Origin: Streptomyces griseoflavus
GTDB taxonomy: Bacteria; Actinomycetota; Actinomycetes; Streptomycetales; Streptomycetaceae
Length of the DNA stretch: 64,000 nt
Direction: 5' to 3'
Assembly (NCBI RefSeq): GCF_014649995.1
Contig: NZ_BMUC01000004.1
Location: forward strand, 376,425-440,424
Shown here: positions 16,068 to 24,640 of the stretch, piece by piece
Numbering within the stretch: position 1 is the stretch's first letter
How the letters are laid out: each line of letters starts with the position of its first letter
Made by a program: the position numbers and the translations under genes
Notes under the pieces: model-generated
What the model saw: only the letters and a program-made list of their open reading frames with translations
Told to the model about the DNA's origin: nothing
Database searches by the model: none

Positions 16068-16919
16068 TCAGGTGCGGTGGGTGAGAGCGGAGGCGCCCTC
16101 GGGGGCGGGTGGCACGGCGGAGCAGAACACGCACCGGTCGCCGATGACGTCGATGCCGCACCAGTGGCAGGTGCCGCGCCGTACGGAGGTGACCAGCTGG
16201 TACAGGACGGACAGGTCGGGCAGGTAGGTGCAGAACTCGACGACCTTGCCGGTCCCCCACCAGCCCGGGGACCCGGCGGGCAGCGGGGTCTCGCGCAGGC
16301 CCTGCACCTGCCAGGCGGGGGCCAGGGTCGCGGTGACCCAGTCGGACTGGAGCTGCCCCTTGGCGACGAGCATCCAGGTGCCGAACTCGGGCCCGTCGAG
16401 CATGGCTTCGGGGCCGAGCCGGACGAGCTGGGGCTGCGGGTGGGCGAGTACGGCGAACTGGCTGCCGGGCATCCAGGACTTGGCGTGCTGCTTGAGGTTC
16501 ACGGGCACGCGGTCGAGCCGGGCGACGGAGCCGAGCAGCGCCCCGGCGTGGATGTAGTGGATCAGCAGGCGGCCGGCGGAGGCGAGGACGCCGGGGCTGA
16601 GGTCGCAGGAGGCGAGCTGACGCAACTGGCGTGCCAGGATGGCCAGTCCGAGCGGGGGCAGATCGGGGCGGAAGAGGGCGATGCGGTCGCTCTCCAGGAG
16701 GGAACGCAGCGTGTGCAGCCGTCGCCGGACGGACGTGGGGGCGGCCGGGGAGCACACGACGATGACGTGGCCGTGCTGCTCGACGAGCATCTGCATGTCC
16801 GTCAGCGCCTGTTCCAGCGGGCGGGTGTCGATGTCCCGCAGCACGACCGCGGGCAGGGTCCGTTCGTCCTGGGCCGGCAACGCCATGTCGGCGCCGGTCA
16901 CGGCAATGGCGGTTGGCAT
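16068..16919 (-). CDS. Conserved hypothetical protein with C-terminal zinc ribbon, first gene of the Tad operon
   Basis: 283 aa, no signal peptide and no clear membrane segment. The N-terminal half has an alternating strand-helix pattern (HVIVVCSPAAPT, RIALFRPDLPPLGLAILARQLRQL). The C-terminus holds two CxxC knuckles, CHWCGIDV and CVFCSAV, a likely zinc ribbon. I do not recognise the family. It is 55 bp upstream of cpaB on the same strand and reads from the divergent region shared with the chitinase, so it is probably the operon's first gene. Confidence 0.78.
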   Translation of the reverse strand: MPTAIAVTGADMALPAQDERTLPAVVLRDIDTRPLEQALTDMQMLVEQHGHVIVVCSPAAPTSVRRRLHTLRSLLESDRIALFRPDLPPLGLAILARQLRQLASCDLSPGVLASAGRLLIHYIHAGALLGSVARLDRVPVNLKQHAKSWMPGSQFAVLAHPQPQLVRLGPEAMLDGPEFGTWMLVAKGQLQSDWVTATLAPAWQVQGLRETPLPAGSPGWWGTGKVVEFCTYLPDLSVLYQLVTSVRRGTCHWCGIDVIGDRCVFCSAVPPAPEGASALTHRT

Positions 16920-17339
16920 GCGCGGCTCCCCGTTCTCCCCGTACCCGGCAGCCCGCCGGGATCGTGACCGCGACGCACCCCGGTGACTTCACTGCGTGAC
17001 TACGTGAGCACTGTAACCGCGGGTCCGTGACCGGAGAACAGCGATCGCGCAGCCGCACGGCAACTCCTGGAGCACAAGGTGCGTCAAACCGGGACAGGTC
17101 GAGCATCCGGCCGGTCCGGCCCGAACCCGGTGGTACGGGTTCCGCGCACCGGCTCGACGCCGGATTCCACCCCCTGCCCCTCGGCCCCACGCTTCCCTCC
17201 CCACGGGTGCCCTACTCCCGCCCCGGCAAAGGTGTTTCCGGTCTGGACCTATTGACAAGAGGATTGGTCTGGACCACGTTGTCCTCGAACGGTGGCCACC
17301 GTCGCTCCCCCTCCCCGACTTCCCCCACCGGAGGCCCCA
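16920..17339. other. Divergent intergenic region, Tad operon / chitinase
   Basis: 420 bp without a gene. It must carry the promoters of the Tad operon (leftward) and the chitinase (rightward). The chitinase promoter with 12-bp repeats lies at 17239-17276. I see no clear Tad promoter; the sequence near 16985-17045 is somewhat AT-richer. Confidence 0.6.
17239..17276 (+). promoter_or_regulatory. Chitinase promoter with 12-bp direct repeats
   Basis: CGGTCTGGACCT (17239-17250) and TGGTCTGGACCA (17265-17276) are imperfect direct repeats, each also a near palindrome, on both sides of TTGACA (17252-17257). This is the known layout of Streptomyces chi promoters, where such repeats overlap the -35 box and mediate chitin induction and glucose repression. 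The TGGTCTGGACCA copy also resembles the DasR consensus. Confidence 0.85.
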
Positions 17340-19046
17340 GTGGACCGCGCACCAGGAACGCCCGGCCGCAGCAGACGCGTCTGGGCCGGAGCCCTCGTCT
17401 CCGCCCTCGCCCTCGCCCTTCCCCTCGCCGGCGCGGGCCAGGCGTCCGCGGCGGACGTCAACAACGCGAAGAACGCAGGCTTCGAGGCGGGCCTGAGCAA
17501 CTGGACCTGTTCGGCGAACAGCGGCACCACCGTCTCCTCCCCGGTGCACGGCGGCGCATCCGCCCTCCAGGCCACACCGGCCGGGCAGGACAACGCCCGC
17601 TGCGCCCAGACCGTCGCGGTGAAGCCCGGCTCCACGTACCGGCTGAGCGGCTGGGTGCGGGGCGGGTACGCCTACCTGGGCGTCACCGGCACCGGCACGA
17701 CGGACGTGTCCACCTGGACCCCCGACTCCGGCTCCTGGAAGGAGCTCTCGACCAGCTTCACCACCGGCTCCACCACCACCTCGGTGACGGTCTACACGCA
17801 CGGCTGGTACGGCCAGGCCGCCTACTACGCGGACGACGTGTCGGTCTTCGGTCCCGACGGGGGCGGCGGCGGTGACCCGGACCCGACGGTCCCGGGCACC
17901 CCGGCCGGACTGGCCGTCTCCGGTACGACGTCCTCCTCGGTCTCCCTGGCCTGGAACGCGGTGTCGGGCGCGACCGGCTACACCCTCTACCGCGACGGCA
18001 CCAGGGTGACGGCGGTGTCCGGAACCTCCGCCACGGTGACCGGCCTCGCGGCCTCGACGTCGTACGACTTCCAGGTGGCGGCGACCAACGCGGCGGGCGA
18101 GTCGCCTAAGTCGGCGGCGGTGACCGCGCGCACGAAGGAGAGCGGCGGCGGGGGCGGTGACCTGCCCGGGCACGCGGTGACCGGCTACTGGCAGAACTTC
18201 GACAACGGCGCCGCCGTCCAGCGGATCTCGGACGTCTCCTCCCAGTACGACATCATCGCGGTCGCCTTCGCCGACGCCACCGGCACACCGGGCGCCGTCA
18301 CCTTCACCCTCGACTCGGCGGGCCTGAAGGGCTACACCGTCGCCCAGTTCAAGGCCGACGTCCGCGCCAAGCAGGCGGCCGGCAAGAAGGTGATCATCTC
18401 GGTCGGCGGCGAGAAGGGCACCGTCGCGGTGAACGACTCCGCCTCCGCCGCGAACTTCGCGAACTCGGTGTACGCGGTGATGCAGGAGTACGGCTTCGAC
18501 GGCGTCGACATCGACCTGGAGAACGGCCTGAACGCCACCTACATGACGCAGGCGCTGCGCTCCCTGTCGGCGAAGGCCGGCCCGTCGATGATCCTCACCA
18601 TGGCCCCGCAGACCATCGACATGCAGTCGACGTCCAACGCGTACTTCCGTACCGCGCTGAACGTGAAGGACATCCTCACGGTCGTCAACATGCAGTACTA
18701 CAACAGCGGTTCGATGCTGGGCTGCGACGGCAAGGTCTACAGCCAGGGCACGGTGGACTTCCTCACCGCGCTCGCCTGCATCCAGCTCGAGAACGGCCTC
18801 GACCCGTCCCAGGTGGGCCTCGGCCTGCCGGCCTCGACCCGGGGCGCGGGCAGCGGCTACGTCTCCCCGTCCGTGGTGAACAACGCCCTGGACTGCCTCA
18901 CCAGGGGCACCAACTGCGGCTCCTTCAAGCCGTCGAGGACCTACCCGTCCCTGCGGGGCGCCATGACCTGGTCCACCAACTGGGACGCCACGGCGAACCA
19001 CGCCTGGTCGAACGCGGTGGGCCCGCACGTCCACGCCCTGCCGTAA
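17340..19046 (+). CDS. Secreted family 18 chitinase
   Basis: 568 aa from GTG 17340 with GGAGG 5 nt upstream; an in-frame GTG at 17292 lacks such a site. The signal peptide (RRVWAGALVSALALALPLAGAGQASA) is followed by a carbohydrate-binding module (about 38-170, CBM16/4-9-like), a Gly/Asp/Pro linker, a fibronectin type III domain (about 185-270, SVSLAWNAVSGATGYTLYRDG) and the GH18 domain. The catalytic DxxDxDxE is DGVDIDLE with E394 as proton donor. The domain order is the usual Streptomyces one. It degrades chitin outside the cell; the promoter repeats suggest chitin control. Confidence 0.96.
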   Translation: MDRAPGTPGRSRRVWAGALVSALALALPLAGAGQASAADVNNAKNAGFEAGLSNWTCSANSGTTVSSPVHGGASALQATPAGQDNARCAQTVAVKPGSTYRLSGWVRGGYAYLGVTGTGTTDVSTWTPDSGSWKELSTSFTTGSTTTSVTVYTHGWYGQAAYYADDVSVFGPDGGGGGDPDPTVPGTPAGLAVSGTTSSSVSLAWNAVSGATGYTLYRDGTRVTAVSGTSATVTGLAASTSYDFQVAATNAAGESPKSAAVTARTKESGGGGGDLPGHAVTGYWQNFDNGAAVQRISDVSSQYDIIAVAFADATGTPGAVTFTLDSAGLKGYTVAQFKADVRAKQAAGKKVIISVGGEKGTVAVNDSASAANFANSVYAVMQEYGFDGVDIDLENGLNATYMTQALRSLSAKAGPSMILTMAPQTIDMQSTSNAYFRTALNVKDILTVVNMQYYNSGSMLGCDGKVYSQGTVDFLTALACIQLENGLDPSQVGLGLPASTRGAGSGYVSPSVVNNALDCLTRGTNCGSFKPSRTYPSLRGAMTWSTNWDATANHAWSNAVGPHVHALP

Positions 19047-19067
19047 CCGCGGCCGGTCCCGGCTCCG

Positions 19068-19101
19068 AAGGCCCCGCCCACGGCACCGTGGGCGGGGCCT
19101 T
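19068..19101 (+). terminator. Terminator of the chitinase gene
   Basis: A perfect 16-bp stem, AAGGCCCCGCCCACGG with its complement, closed by a 2-base loop, starts 21 bp after the chitinase stop. No long T run follows, as is common in Streptomyces. Confidence 0.88.
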
Positions 19102-19210
19102 CCCCTGCCACGGGGAAAGCCGGGGACGTCCGGGTGAAACATTTCCCCCGCCCCACCGCATCAATGAGGTGAGGACGGCGGACGACGAGACACACACGGG
19201 GGCGCGGAGC

Positions 19211-19720
19211 ATGAGGCAGCGGCGGGCGGACGAGTACGCCGAGTTCGCGGCGGCCCGGGCCGGCCACCTGTACCGGTCGGCGTGTCTGCTGACCGCCGGG
19301 GACACCCACCTCGCCGAGGACCTCGTGCAGGAGACCTTCGGGCGGCTGTACGTCCGCTGGGGGCGCGTCAGCCGGGTCGGCAACCCGGCCGCGTACGCGC
19401 AGACCGTGCTCACCCGGACCTTCCTCGCCCACCAGCGGCGGCGCAGCAGCCGCGAGCGGGCGACGGACGTGTTCCCCGACCTGCCGGGGGCCGCCGACGG
19501 GGACGCTCCCCTGCGGCTGACCCTGATGGCCGCGCTCGCCCGGCTGCCCGCCAAGGACCGGGCCGTCATCGTCCTGCGGTACTGGGAGGACCGCTCGGTC
19601 GAGCAGACCGCCGACGTGCTGAACGTCAGCTCGGCGGCGGTACGCACGCGGTGCGTCCGGGCGCTCGGCCGGCTGCGGGAACTGCTCGGCGAGGACCTCG
19701 CGGAGTACTCCAGACCCTGA
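19211..19720 (+). CDS. SigE-family ECF RNA polymerase sigma factor
   Basis: 169 aa from ATG 19211. Region 2 reads LYRSACLLTAGDTHLAEDLV with QETFGRLYVRW, typical of the actinobacterial SigE family. Region 4 has RLPAKDRAVIVLRYWEDRS followed by VEQTADVLNVSSAAVRTRCVRAL. No N-terminal extension is present. It is followed 65 bp later by a single-pass membrane protein that may be its regulator. Target genes cannot be inferred. Confidence 0.93.
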   Translation: MRQRRADEYAEFAAARAGHLYRSACLLTAGDTHLAEDLVQETFGRLYVRWGRVSRVGNPAAYAQTVLTRTFLAHQRRRSSRERATDVFPDLPGAADGDAPLRLTLMAALARLPAKDRAVIVLRYWEDRSVEQTADVLNVSSAAVRTRCVRALGRLRELLGEDLAEYSRP

Positions 19721-19785
19721 CCCCCGCCGTCCCGCCCACCTCTGACACCCCTACTCTCACACCTCTGCGGAAAGGGTGGTTCGTC

Positions 19786-21060
19786 ATGCCCTCTGACCAG
19801 TACCACGACCCCTTCGAGGACCGGCTCACCGCCGCCCTGCGCGACTCCGGAGACGGCTTCGACGCCGACGTGGCAGCCCTCACCGCCGGGGGTGAGGTCC
19901 GCGGCCGGCGGGCCCGGCTCCTGCGGCGGACGGCCGTGCTCTCCGGCGCGGCCGGGATCGCCCTGGCCGGGCTGGGCGGGGTGCTGCTCGTGCCGGGCGG
20001 TGACTCCTCCGGCCCCCGGTCCACCGCCGCTGCCGGACCGGCCGCCTCCACCGGACCGGCCGCCTCCGCGAGCGCCCCGGCCGCCGCGTCGTTCTCCGGC
20101 GACGACCTCCTGCGCAGCCTCAAGGACCTGCTCCCCGCCCCCGGGAAGTTCCGCGAGGAGTCGGCCCGGGGCACCGGAGGGGACCTGCCGCCGCACGCGC
20201 ACCTGGTGTACGACGACGGCGGGGGCGCGGCCGCCATCGGCCTCGGCCTGCGCCGGGTGGAACCCGGCAGCCAGGAGGTCCGTGAGCTGACCCGGTGCCC
20301 GGACCGCACGTTCGTCGACTACGACGACTGCACCTCCGCCCGGCTGCCCGACGGCTCGCTGCTCATGCTGTTCCAGGGGTACGAGTATCCCGACCGGCGC
20401 GAGGACACCAAGTGGTGGAACGCCGAGCTGGTGACGGCCGAGGGAGCGCACGTCTCCCTGAGCGAGTGGAACGCCCCGGCGCAGAAGGGTGCCGAGGTCT
20501 CCCGCGCCGAACCCCCGTTGAGCGTGGAGGACCTGAGGAAGGTCGTCACCGCCGACGTATGGCGGCGCGTCGTGGACGCCATCCCGGAGCGCCCCGGGCG
20601 GTCGGCCACCGGCACGCCGCAGGCCCCGCCCCGGGCCGTTCCGGGCGGGTCCATCGGCGCCACGCTCACCGAGTTGCTGCCGGACGGGCTCACCGTGGTC
20701 GGCCGGGGCGGCCAGGAGAGCGAGTACGCCTACCTCGTCGTCGACGACGGCAGGGGCAGGAGCCTCGTCCAGATCAATGTGCAGCCCGGCATGGGCGACG
20801 TCGCCGGCCAGCTCCACGGCGACGCCGAGACCCTCCCCGACGGCACCCTGGTCACCACGCGGAAGGGCCCCGGCGAGAAGGGCGCCGAGGGGGTCGTCAT
20901 GTGGACCGCCGACACCATGCGGCCGGACGGCTTCCGGGTGGTGGTCACCGCCTTCAACACCGGCGCCCAGCACCAGGACGCCACCCGGGACGCCCCGGCG
21001 CTGACCGTCGGGCAGCTGAGGGAGATCGCGCTCAGCCCGAAGTGGCGGGCGCTGCGGTGA
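19786..21060 (+). CDS. Single-pass membrane protein next to an ECF sigma factor
   Basis: 424 aa. A cytoplasmic N-terminus of about 45 residues (DPFEDRLTAALRDSGDGF) precedes a basic patch and one membrane helix (TAVLSGAAGIALAGLGGVLLV). An Ala/Ser/Pro linker then leads to a large outside domain with two related halves (about 105-260 and 290-424). Two Cys occur (RCPDRT, DDCTS). The short cytoplasmic tail and its position after the sigma gene suggest an anti-sigma-like or sensor role, but no zinc anti-sigma motif (HxxxCxxC) is present, so this is inference. Confidence 0.75.
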   Translation: MPSDQYHDPFEDRLTAALRDSGDGFDADVAALTAGGEVRGRRARLLRRTAVLSGAAGIALAGLGGVLLVPGGDSSGPRSTAAAGPAASTGPAASASAPAAASFSGDDLLRSLKDLLPAPGKFREESARGTGGDLPPHAHLVYDDGGGAAAIGLGLRRVEPGSQEVRELTRCPDRTFVDYDDCTSARLPDGSLLMLFQGYEYPDRREDTKWWNAELVTAEGAHVSLSEWNAPAQKGAEVSRAEPPLSVEDLRKVVTADVWRRVVDAIPERPGRSATGTPQAPPRAVPGGSIGATLTELLPDGLTVVGRGGQESEYAYLVVDDGRGRSLVQINVQPGMGDVAGQLHGDAETLPDGTLVTTRKGPGEKGAEGVVMWTADTMRPDGFRVVVTAFNTGAQHQDATRDAPALTVGQLREIALSPKWRALR

Positions 21061-21087
21061 TGCGGCCCGTCGGCCCCGCGGCGGCGG

Positions 21088-22410
21088 TCAGAGGAACCGC
21101 GACCACGGCTGGTCCCAGACCTGCTTCACGCACAGGACGAGGAACAGCAGGCCCGCGAGGGCGAGCATGGAGTTGCTGAGCGGCCCGTTGCGCCATTGCC
21201 TGGGCGTGCGGGAGGAGTTGAGCAGCCACATCAGGGTGAGGGCGAGGAACGGCATGAAGGCGGCGCCCAGGACGCCGTAGAGGATGATCAGGCGGAACGG
21301 CTCGTCCTGGAAGAGCAGGATCATGGGCGGGAAGGTGAGCCAGAGCAGGTAGGCGCGGAACGCCCAGGAGCGTTCGCGGCGTCCGGAGGCCAGCACCTCG
21401 CCCCTCGCCTCCCGCTCACCGCGCTGCCGGGCCAGGAAGTCGGCGAACATCAGGCTCACGCCGTGCCAGACCCCGATCAGGGAGGTGAAGGAGGTGGCGA
21501 AGAACCCGATCAGGAAGAGTGTGCCGGTGGCCGTGCCGTACTGCTCCTCCAGGATGCCGCCGAGTTGCATCAGCCCCTTGTCGCCGCTCGCGACGGCGAT
21601 GTTCGCCGAGTGCAGCAGTTCGGCGCCGACGAGCAGCATCGCCACGACGAAGATGCCGGTGGTGGCGTAGGCGACCCGGTTGTCCAGCCGCATGACCTTC
21701 ATCCAGCCGCTGTCGGTCCAGCCCTTGGCGTTGACCCAGTAGCCGTACGCGGCCAGCGTGATGGTGCCGCCGACGCCGCCGATCAGGCCGAGGGTGTTGA
21801 GGACCGAGTCCTCCTCGTCCGGGAGGACGGGGAGGAGACCGGCGAAGGCGTCGCCGAGGTTCGGCGTGACCCGGACCGCCAGGTAGACGGTCACCACGAA
21901 CATGACGCCCACCAGGACCGTCATGACCTTCTCGAAGACCTCGTACTTGTTGAACCAGACGAAGGCCAGGCCCACCAGACCGCAGGCGATGCCCCACCAG
22001 CGGAGGTCCATCACGTCCGGGAAGAGGGCCTGCAGCGGCAGGGCGCTGGACGACATCGCCGCCGCACCGTAGACGAAGCCCCAGATCACCGCGTAGACGG
22101 CGAAGAACCACGTCGTCCAGCGGCCGAGGCTCGCCCAGCCGTCGAAGAGGGTGCGGCCGGTGGACAGGTGCCACCGGCCGCACGCCTCCGCGAGGGAGAT
22201 CTTCACCAGACAGCCGACGACCGCCGCCCACAGCAGCGTGTAGCCGAAGTTGCTGCCGGCGATGAGCGTGGCCACGAGGTCTCCGGCGCCCACACCGGTC
22301 GCGGCGACGACGATGCCGGGGCCGATGTGGCGCCATCCGGACGTGCGCGGGTGGGGTCCGGGCGCGGTGGCCGCCCCGGTGTCCTGGGTGTTTCCCGTGG
22401 TGTCCGCCAT
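21088..22410 (-). CDS. Nramp-related divalent metal transporter family protein, atypical motif
   Basis: 440 aa from ATG 22410, with no good ribosome site. It has about 11 hydrophobic helices. The first conserved block reads GPGIVVAATGVGAGDLVATLIAGSNFGYTLL in place of the usual segment containing DPGN; the metal-binding Asp and Asn positions read Gly and Asp. The segment where Nramp helix 6 carries MPH reads GGVGGTITLAAYGYWV. So it belongs to the broad superfamily but should not bind Mn/Fe by the canonical site. The substrate could be another cation or none. It is convergent with the sigma-linked membrane protein. Confidence 0.82.
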   Translation of the reverse strand: MADTTGNTQDTGAATAPGPHPRTSGWRHIGPGIVVAATGVGAGDLVATLIAGSNFGYTLLWAAVVGCLVKISLAEACGRWHLSTGRTLFDGWASLGRWTTWFFAVYAVIWGFVYGAAAMSSSALPLQALFPDVMDLRWWGIACGLVGLAFVWFNKYEVFEKVMTVLVGVMFVVTVYLAVRVTPNLGDAFAGLLPVLPDEEDSVLNTLGLIGGVGGTITLAAYGYWVNAKGWTDSGWMKVMRLDNRVAYATTGIFVVAMLLVGAELLHSANIAVASGDKGLMQLGGILEEQYGTATGTLFLIGFFATSFTSLIGVWHGVSLMFADFLARQRGEREARGEVLASGRRERSWAFRAYLLWLTFPPMILLFQDEPFRLIILYGVLGAAFMPFLALTLMWLLNSSRTPRQWRNGPLSNSMLALAGLLFLVLCVKQVWDQPWSRFL

Positions 22411-22591
22411 GAGGTCAAGAAAGCGGACGGGTGCCCCTCGGACAAGAGGGCGTGCGGGGATCTTCACGGGATGCGTCCGGTCGGCCGCCACACCCACGCA
22501 CACTTGACCTGATCATGTCATGCATCGACGATGACCGCACCGCACCACGCACGTCGCCATGGACAACCCCCACCTCCCACAAGGAGACTTC

Positions 22592-23929
22592 ATGCGACTC
22601 CGCACCCGCGGCAGACGCTCCGCCGCCCTCGCCGGGCTGCTCGCCCTCGCGCTCGCCGCACCCCTCTCCCTGACGGCCACCCAGGCCGGGGCCGACAGCG
22701 CCGACCGGCCGGCACCCTCGGCCGACGACGTCCGCCAGTACGAGATCCACCGCCACACCACGCCCCTGACCCGCACGGCCATCCAGCGCTCCGGCGTCAC
22801 CGTGGACGAGGCGGACGAGGAGACCGTGGTCGTCTCCGGACGCGCGGACCAGATCCGCACCCTGCGCCGGCAGGGCTACGAGGTCACGCCGCTGGGCGCC
22901 GCCCCGGACCGCTCGTCGGCCGCCGACGGGCTGCGCCTGTACGACTTCCCCTCGGCCGACTCCCGCTACCACAACTACGCCGAGATGAACGCGGAGATCG
23001 ACCAGCGGCTGGCCGCCCACCCGTCCCTCATGAGCAAGCGGGTGATCGGCAAGTCCTACCAGGGCCGGGACATCGTCGCCATCAAGATCAGCGACAACGT
23101 GGCCACGGACGAGAACGAGCCGGAGATCCTCTTCACCCACCACCAGCACGCCCGCGAACACCTCACCGTGGAGATGGCCCTGTACCTGCTGCGCGAACTC
23201 GGCACGGGGTACGGCAGCGACTCCCGGATCACGAACGCGGTCAACGGGCGGGAGATCTGGATCGTCCCCGACCTCAATCCGGACGGCGGCGAGTACGACA
23301 TCGCCACCGGCTCCTACCGCTCCTGGCGCAAGAACCGCCAGCCCAACTCCGGTTCCTCGTACGTCGGCACCGACCTCAACCGCAACTGGGACTACCGCTG
23401 GGGCTGCTGCGGCGGCTCCTCGGGGTCCAAGTCCTCGGACACCTACCGGGGTTCGGCGCCGGAGTCCGCGCCCGAGGTGAAGGTCGTCGCCGACTTCGTG
23501 CGCAGCCGCGTCGTGGGCGGCAAGCAGCAGATCACGGCCGGCATCGACTTCCACACCTACAGCGAACTGGTGCTGTGGCCGTTCGGCTACACCTACTCCG
23601 ACACCACGACCGGCATGACGGCCGACGACCACGCCGCCTTCAAGGCCGTCGGCCAGAAGATGGCCGCGAGCAACGGGTACACGCCCCAGCAGTCCAGCGA
23701 CCTGTACATCACGGACGGGTCGATCGACGACTACCTCTGGGGCGCGCACAAGATCTTCGGCTACACCTTCGAGATGTACCCGAGGTCGTCCTCGGGCGGC
23801 GGCTTCTACCCGCCCGACGAGGTCATCGAGCGGGAGACGTCCCGCAACCGGGACGCCGTGCTCCAGCTCCTGGAGAACGCCGACTGCATGTACCGCTCCA
23901 TCGGGAAGGCGGGGCAGTACTGCGCCTAG
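22592..23929 (+). CDS. Secreted zinc carboxypeptidase (M14 family)
   Basis: 445 aa from ATG 22592 with AAGGAGA 6 nt upstream; an in-frame ATG 33 nt earlier has no such site. A signal peptide ([25 protein letters not shown]) and a propeptide of about 90 residues precede the M14 domain. Zinc ligands are His and Glu in HAREHLT and His in IDFHTYSE; substrate binding is in [10 protein letters not shown]; the catalytic Glu is in GYTFEMYP. All are intact. It resembles Streptomyces carboxypeptidases of the CPT/SG type, which trim C-terminal residues from extracellular peptides. Confidence 0.95.
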   Translation: MRLRTRGRRSAALAGLLALALAAPLSLTATQAGADSADRPAPSADDVRQYEIHRHTTPLTRTAIQRSGVTVDEADEETVVVSGRADQIRTLRRQGYEVTPLGAAPDRSSAADGLRLYDFPSADSRYHNYAEMNAEIDQRLAAHPSLMSKRVIGKSYQGRDIVAIKISDNVATDENEPEILFTHHQHAREHLTVEMALYLLRELGTGYGSDSRITNAVNGREIWIVPDLNPDGGEYDIATGSYRSWRKNRQPNSGSSYVGTDLNRNWDYRWGCCGGSSGSKSSDTYRGSAPESAPEVKVVADFVRSRVVGGKQQITAGIDFHTYSELVLWPFGYTYSDTTTGMTADDHAAFKAVGQKMAASNGYTPQQSSDLYITDGSIDDYLWGAHKIFGYTFEMYPRSSSGGGFYPPDEVIERETSRNRDAVLQLLENADCMYRSIGKAGQYCA

Positions 23930-23936
23930 CGTCCGG

Positions 23937-24557
23937 TCACCGCTCCCGCCCGGCGTCGCCGTCCCGGGAGGTCCCGGGGTCCTCGGAGTCCTCGGAGCCC
24001 GCAGAGTTCTCGGAGTCCTCGGAGTCCTCGGAACTCTCCCCGGGTTCCGGGGACTTCTCCGCGTCCTCGTCGAAGTAGGCGTCCAGGACGGCGTCCAGCG
24101 CGGTGTCCCACTCGGCGAAGCGGCTCCGGGAGTCGGCCTCGATCTCGAGGGGGTACCACCGGCGGTCGGGGGTGTGGACGGTGACCGTGTACCGCTTGCC
24201 GAAGCGTCCGGTCTCCGTCTCCACCGCGCCGATCTCGTCCCAGCGGAACTCGCACTCCTGGTCGTCCAGCCGCAGCCGGACACCGCTGTGGTCGGCGACG
24301 ATCCTGGCGCGGCGGTCGGACGCCTCGAACACGGGCCCGTCGGGGGCGGGTTCCGGGTCCTCCGCGGCGTCCGCGGCCGAGGACCCGGCCGGCTCCTCGG
24401 TCTCCGCCCCGGACGCCGTCCCGTCCTCCGGCTCCTCCGGCGCCGCCTTCCCGTCCGCCTCCCGGGCGGACGGGGGCGAGGTGAGCCCGGGGATGAATGC
24501 CGGGTCGAACCCGGCGCCTTCCAGGGGCTGGCTGCTCGAACCTATACGCTGCTCCAC
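23937..24557 (-). CDS. Hypothetical protein with central PH-like domain and acidic Ser/Glu/Asp tail
   Basis: 206 aa from GTG 24557. It has no Shine-Dalgarno site, but a CATACT box 8 nt upstream would fit a leaderless transcript. Residues 1-75 are Pro/Ala/Glu-rich. The middle (about 78-165) is a compact beta domain: RARIVADHSGVRLRLDD, RFGKRYTVTVHTPDRRWYPL, then a helix SRFAEWDTALDAVLDAYFDED. The last 35 residues are SED repeats coded by 9-bp DNA repeats at about 23979-24035. I do not recognise a characterised family. It is convergent with the carboxypeptidase. Confidence 0.78.
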   Translation of the reverse strand: MEQRIGSSSQPLEGAGFDPAFIPGLTSPPSAREADGKAAPEEPEDGTASGAETEEPAGSSAADAAEDPEPAPDGPVFEASDRRARIVADHSGVRLRLDDQECEFRWDEIGAVETETGRFGKRYTVTVHTPDRRWYPLEIEADSRSRFAEWDTALDAVLDAYFDEDAEKSPEPGESSEDSEDSENSAGSEDSEDPGTSRDGDAGRER

Positions 24558-24580
24558 ACCGCAGGAGTATGGTCGACAAA

Positions 24581-24597
24581 CCTGTGCCGGGCACAGG
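24581..24597. promoter_or_regulatory. 17-bp palindrome upstream of the acidic-tailed protein gene
   Basis: CCTGTGCC and GGCACAGG form perfect 8-bp arms around one base. It is centred about 32 bp upstream of the GTG at 24557, overlapping the place of a -35 box for a leaderless transcript, so it may be an operator. It lies just downstream of the GntP gene stop, so a terminator role cannot be excluded. Confidence 0.5.
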
Positions 24598-24640
24598 CGA
24601 CCCCGACTTCGTTATCGGACGCCTACACGGGCATCACGGC

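Noticed and set aside
16985-17060. Possible tRNA-like or small RNA in the Tad/chitinase intergenic region
   Set aside because: No cloverleaf, no T-loop motif and no terminator could be found.
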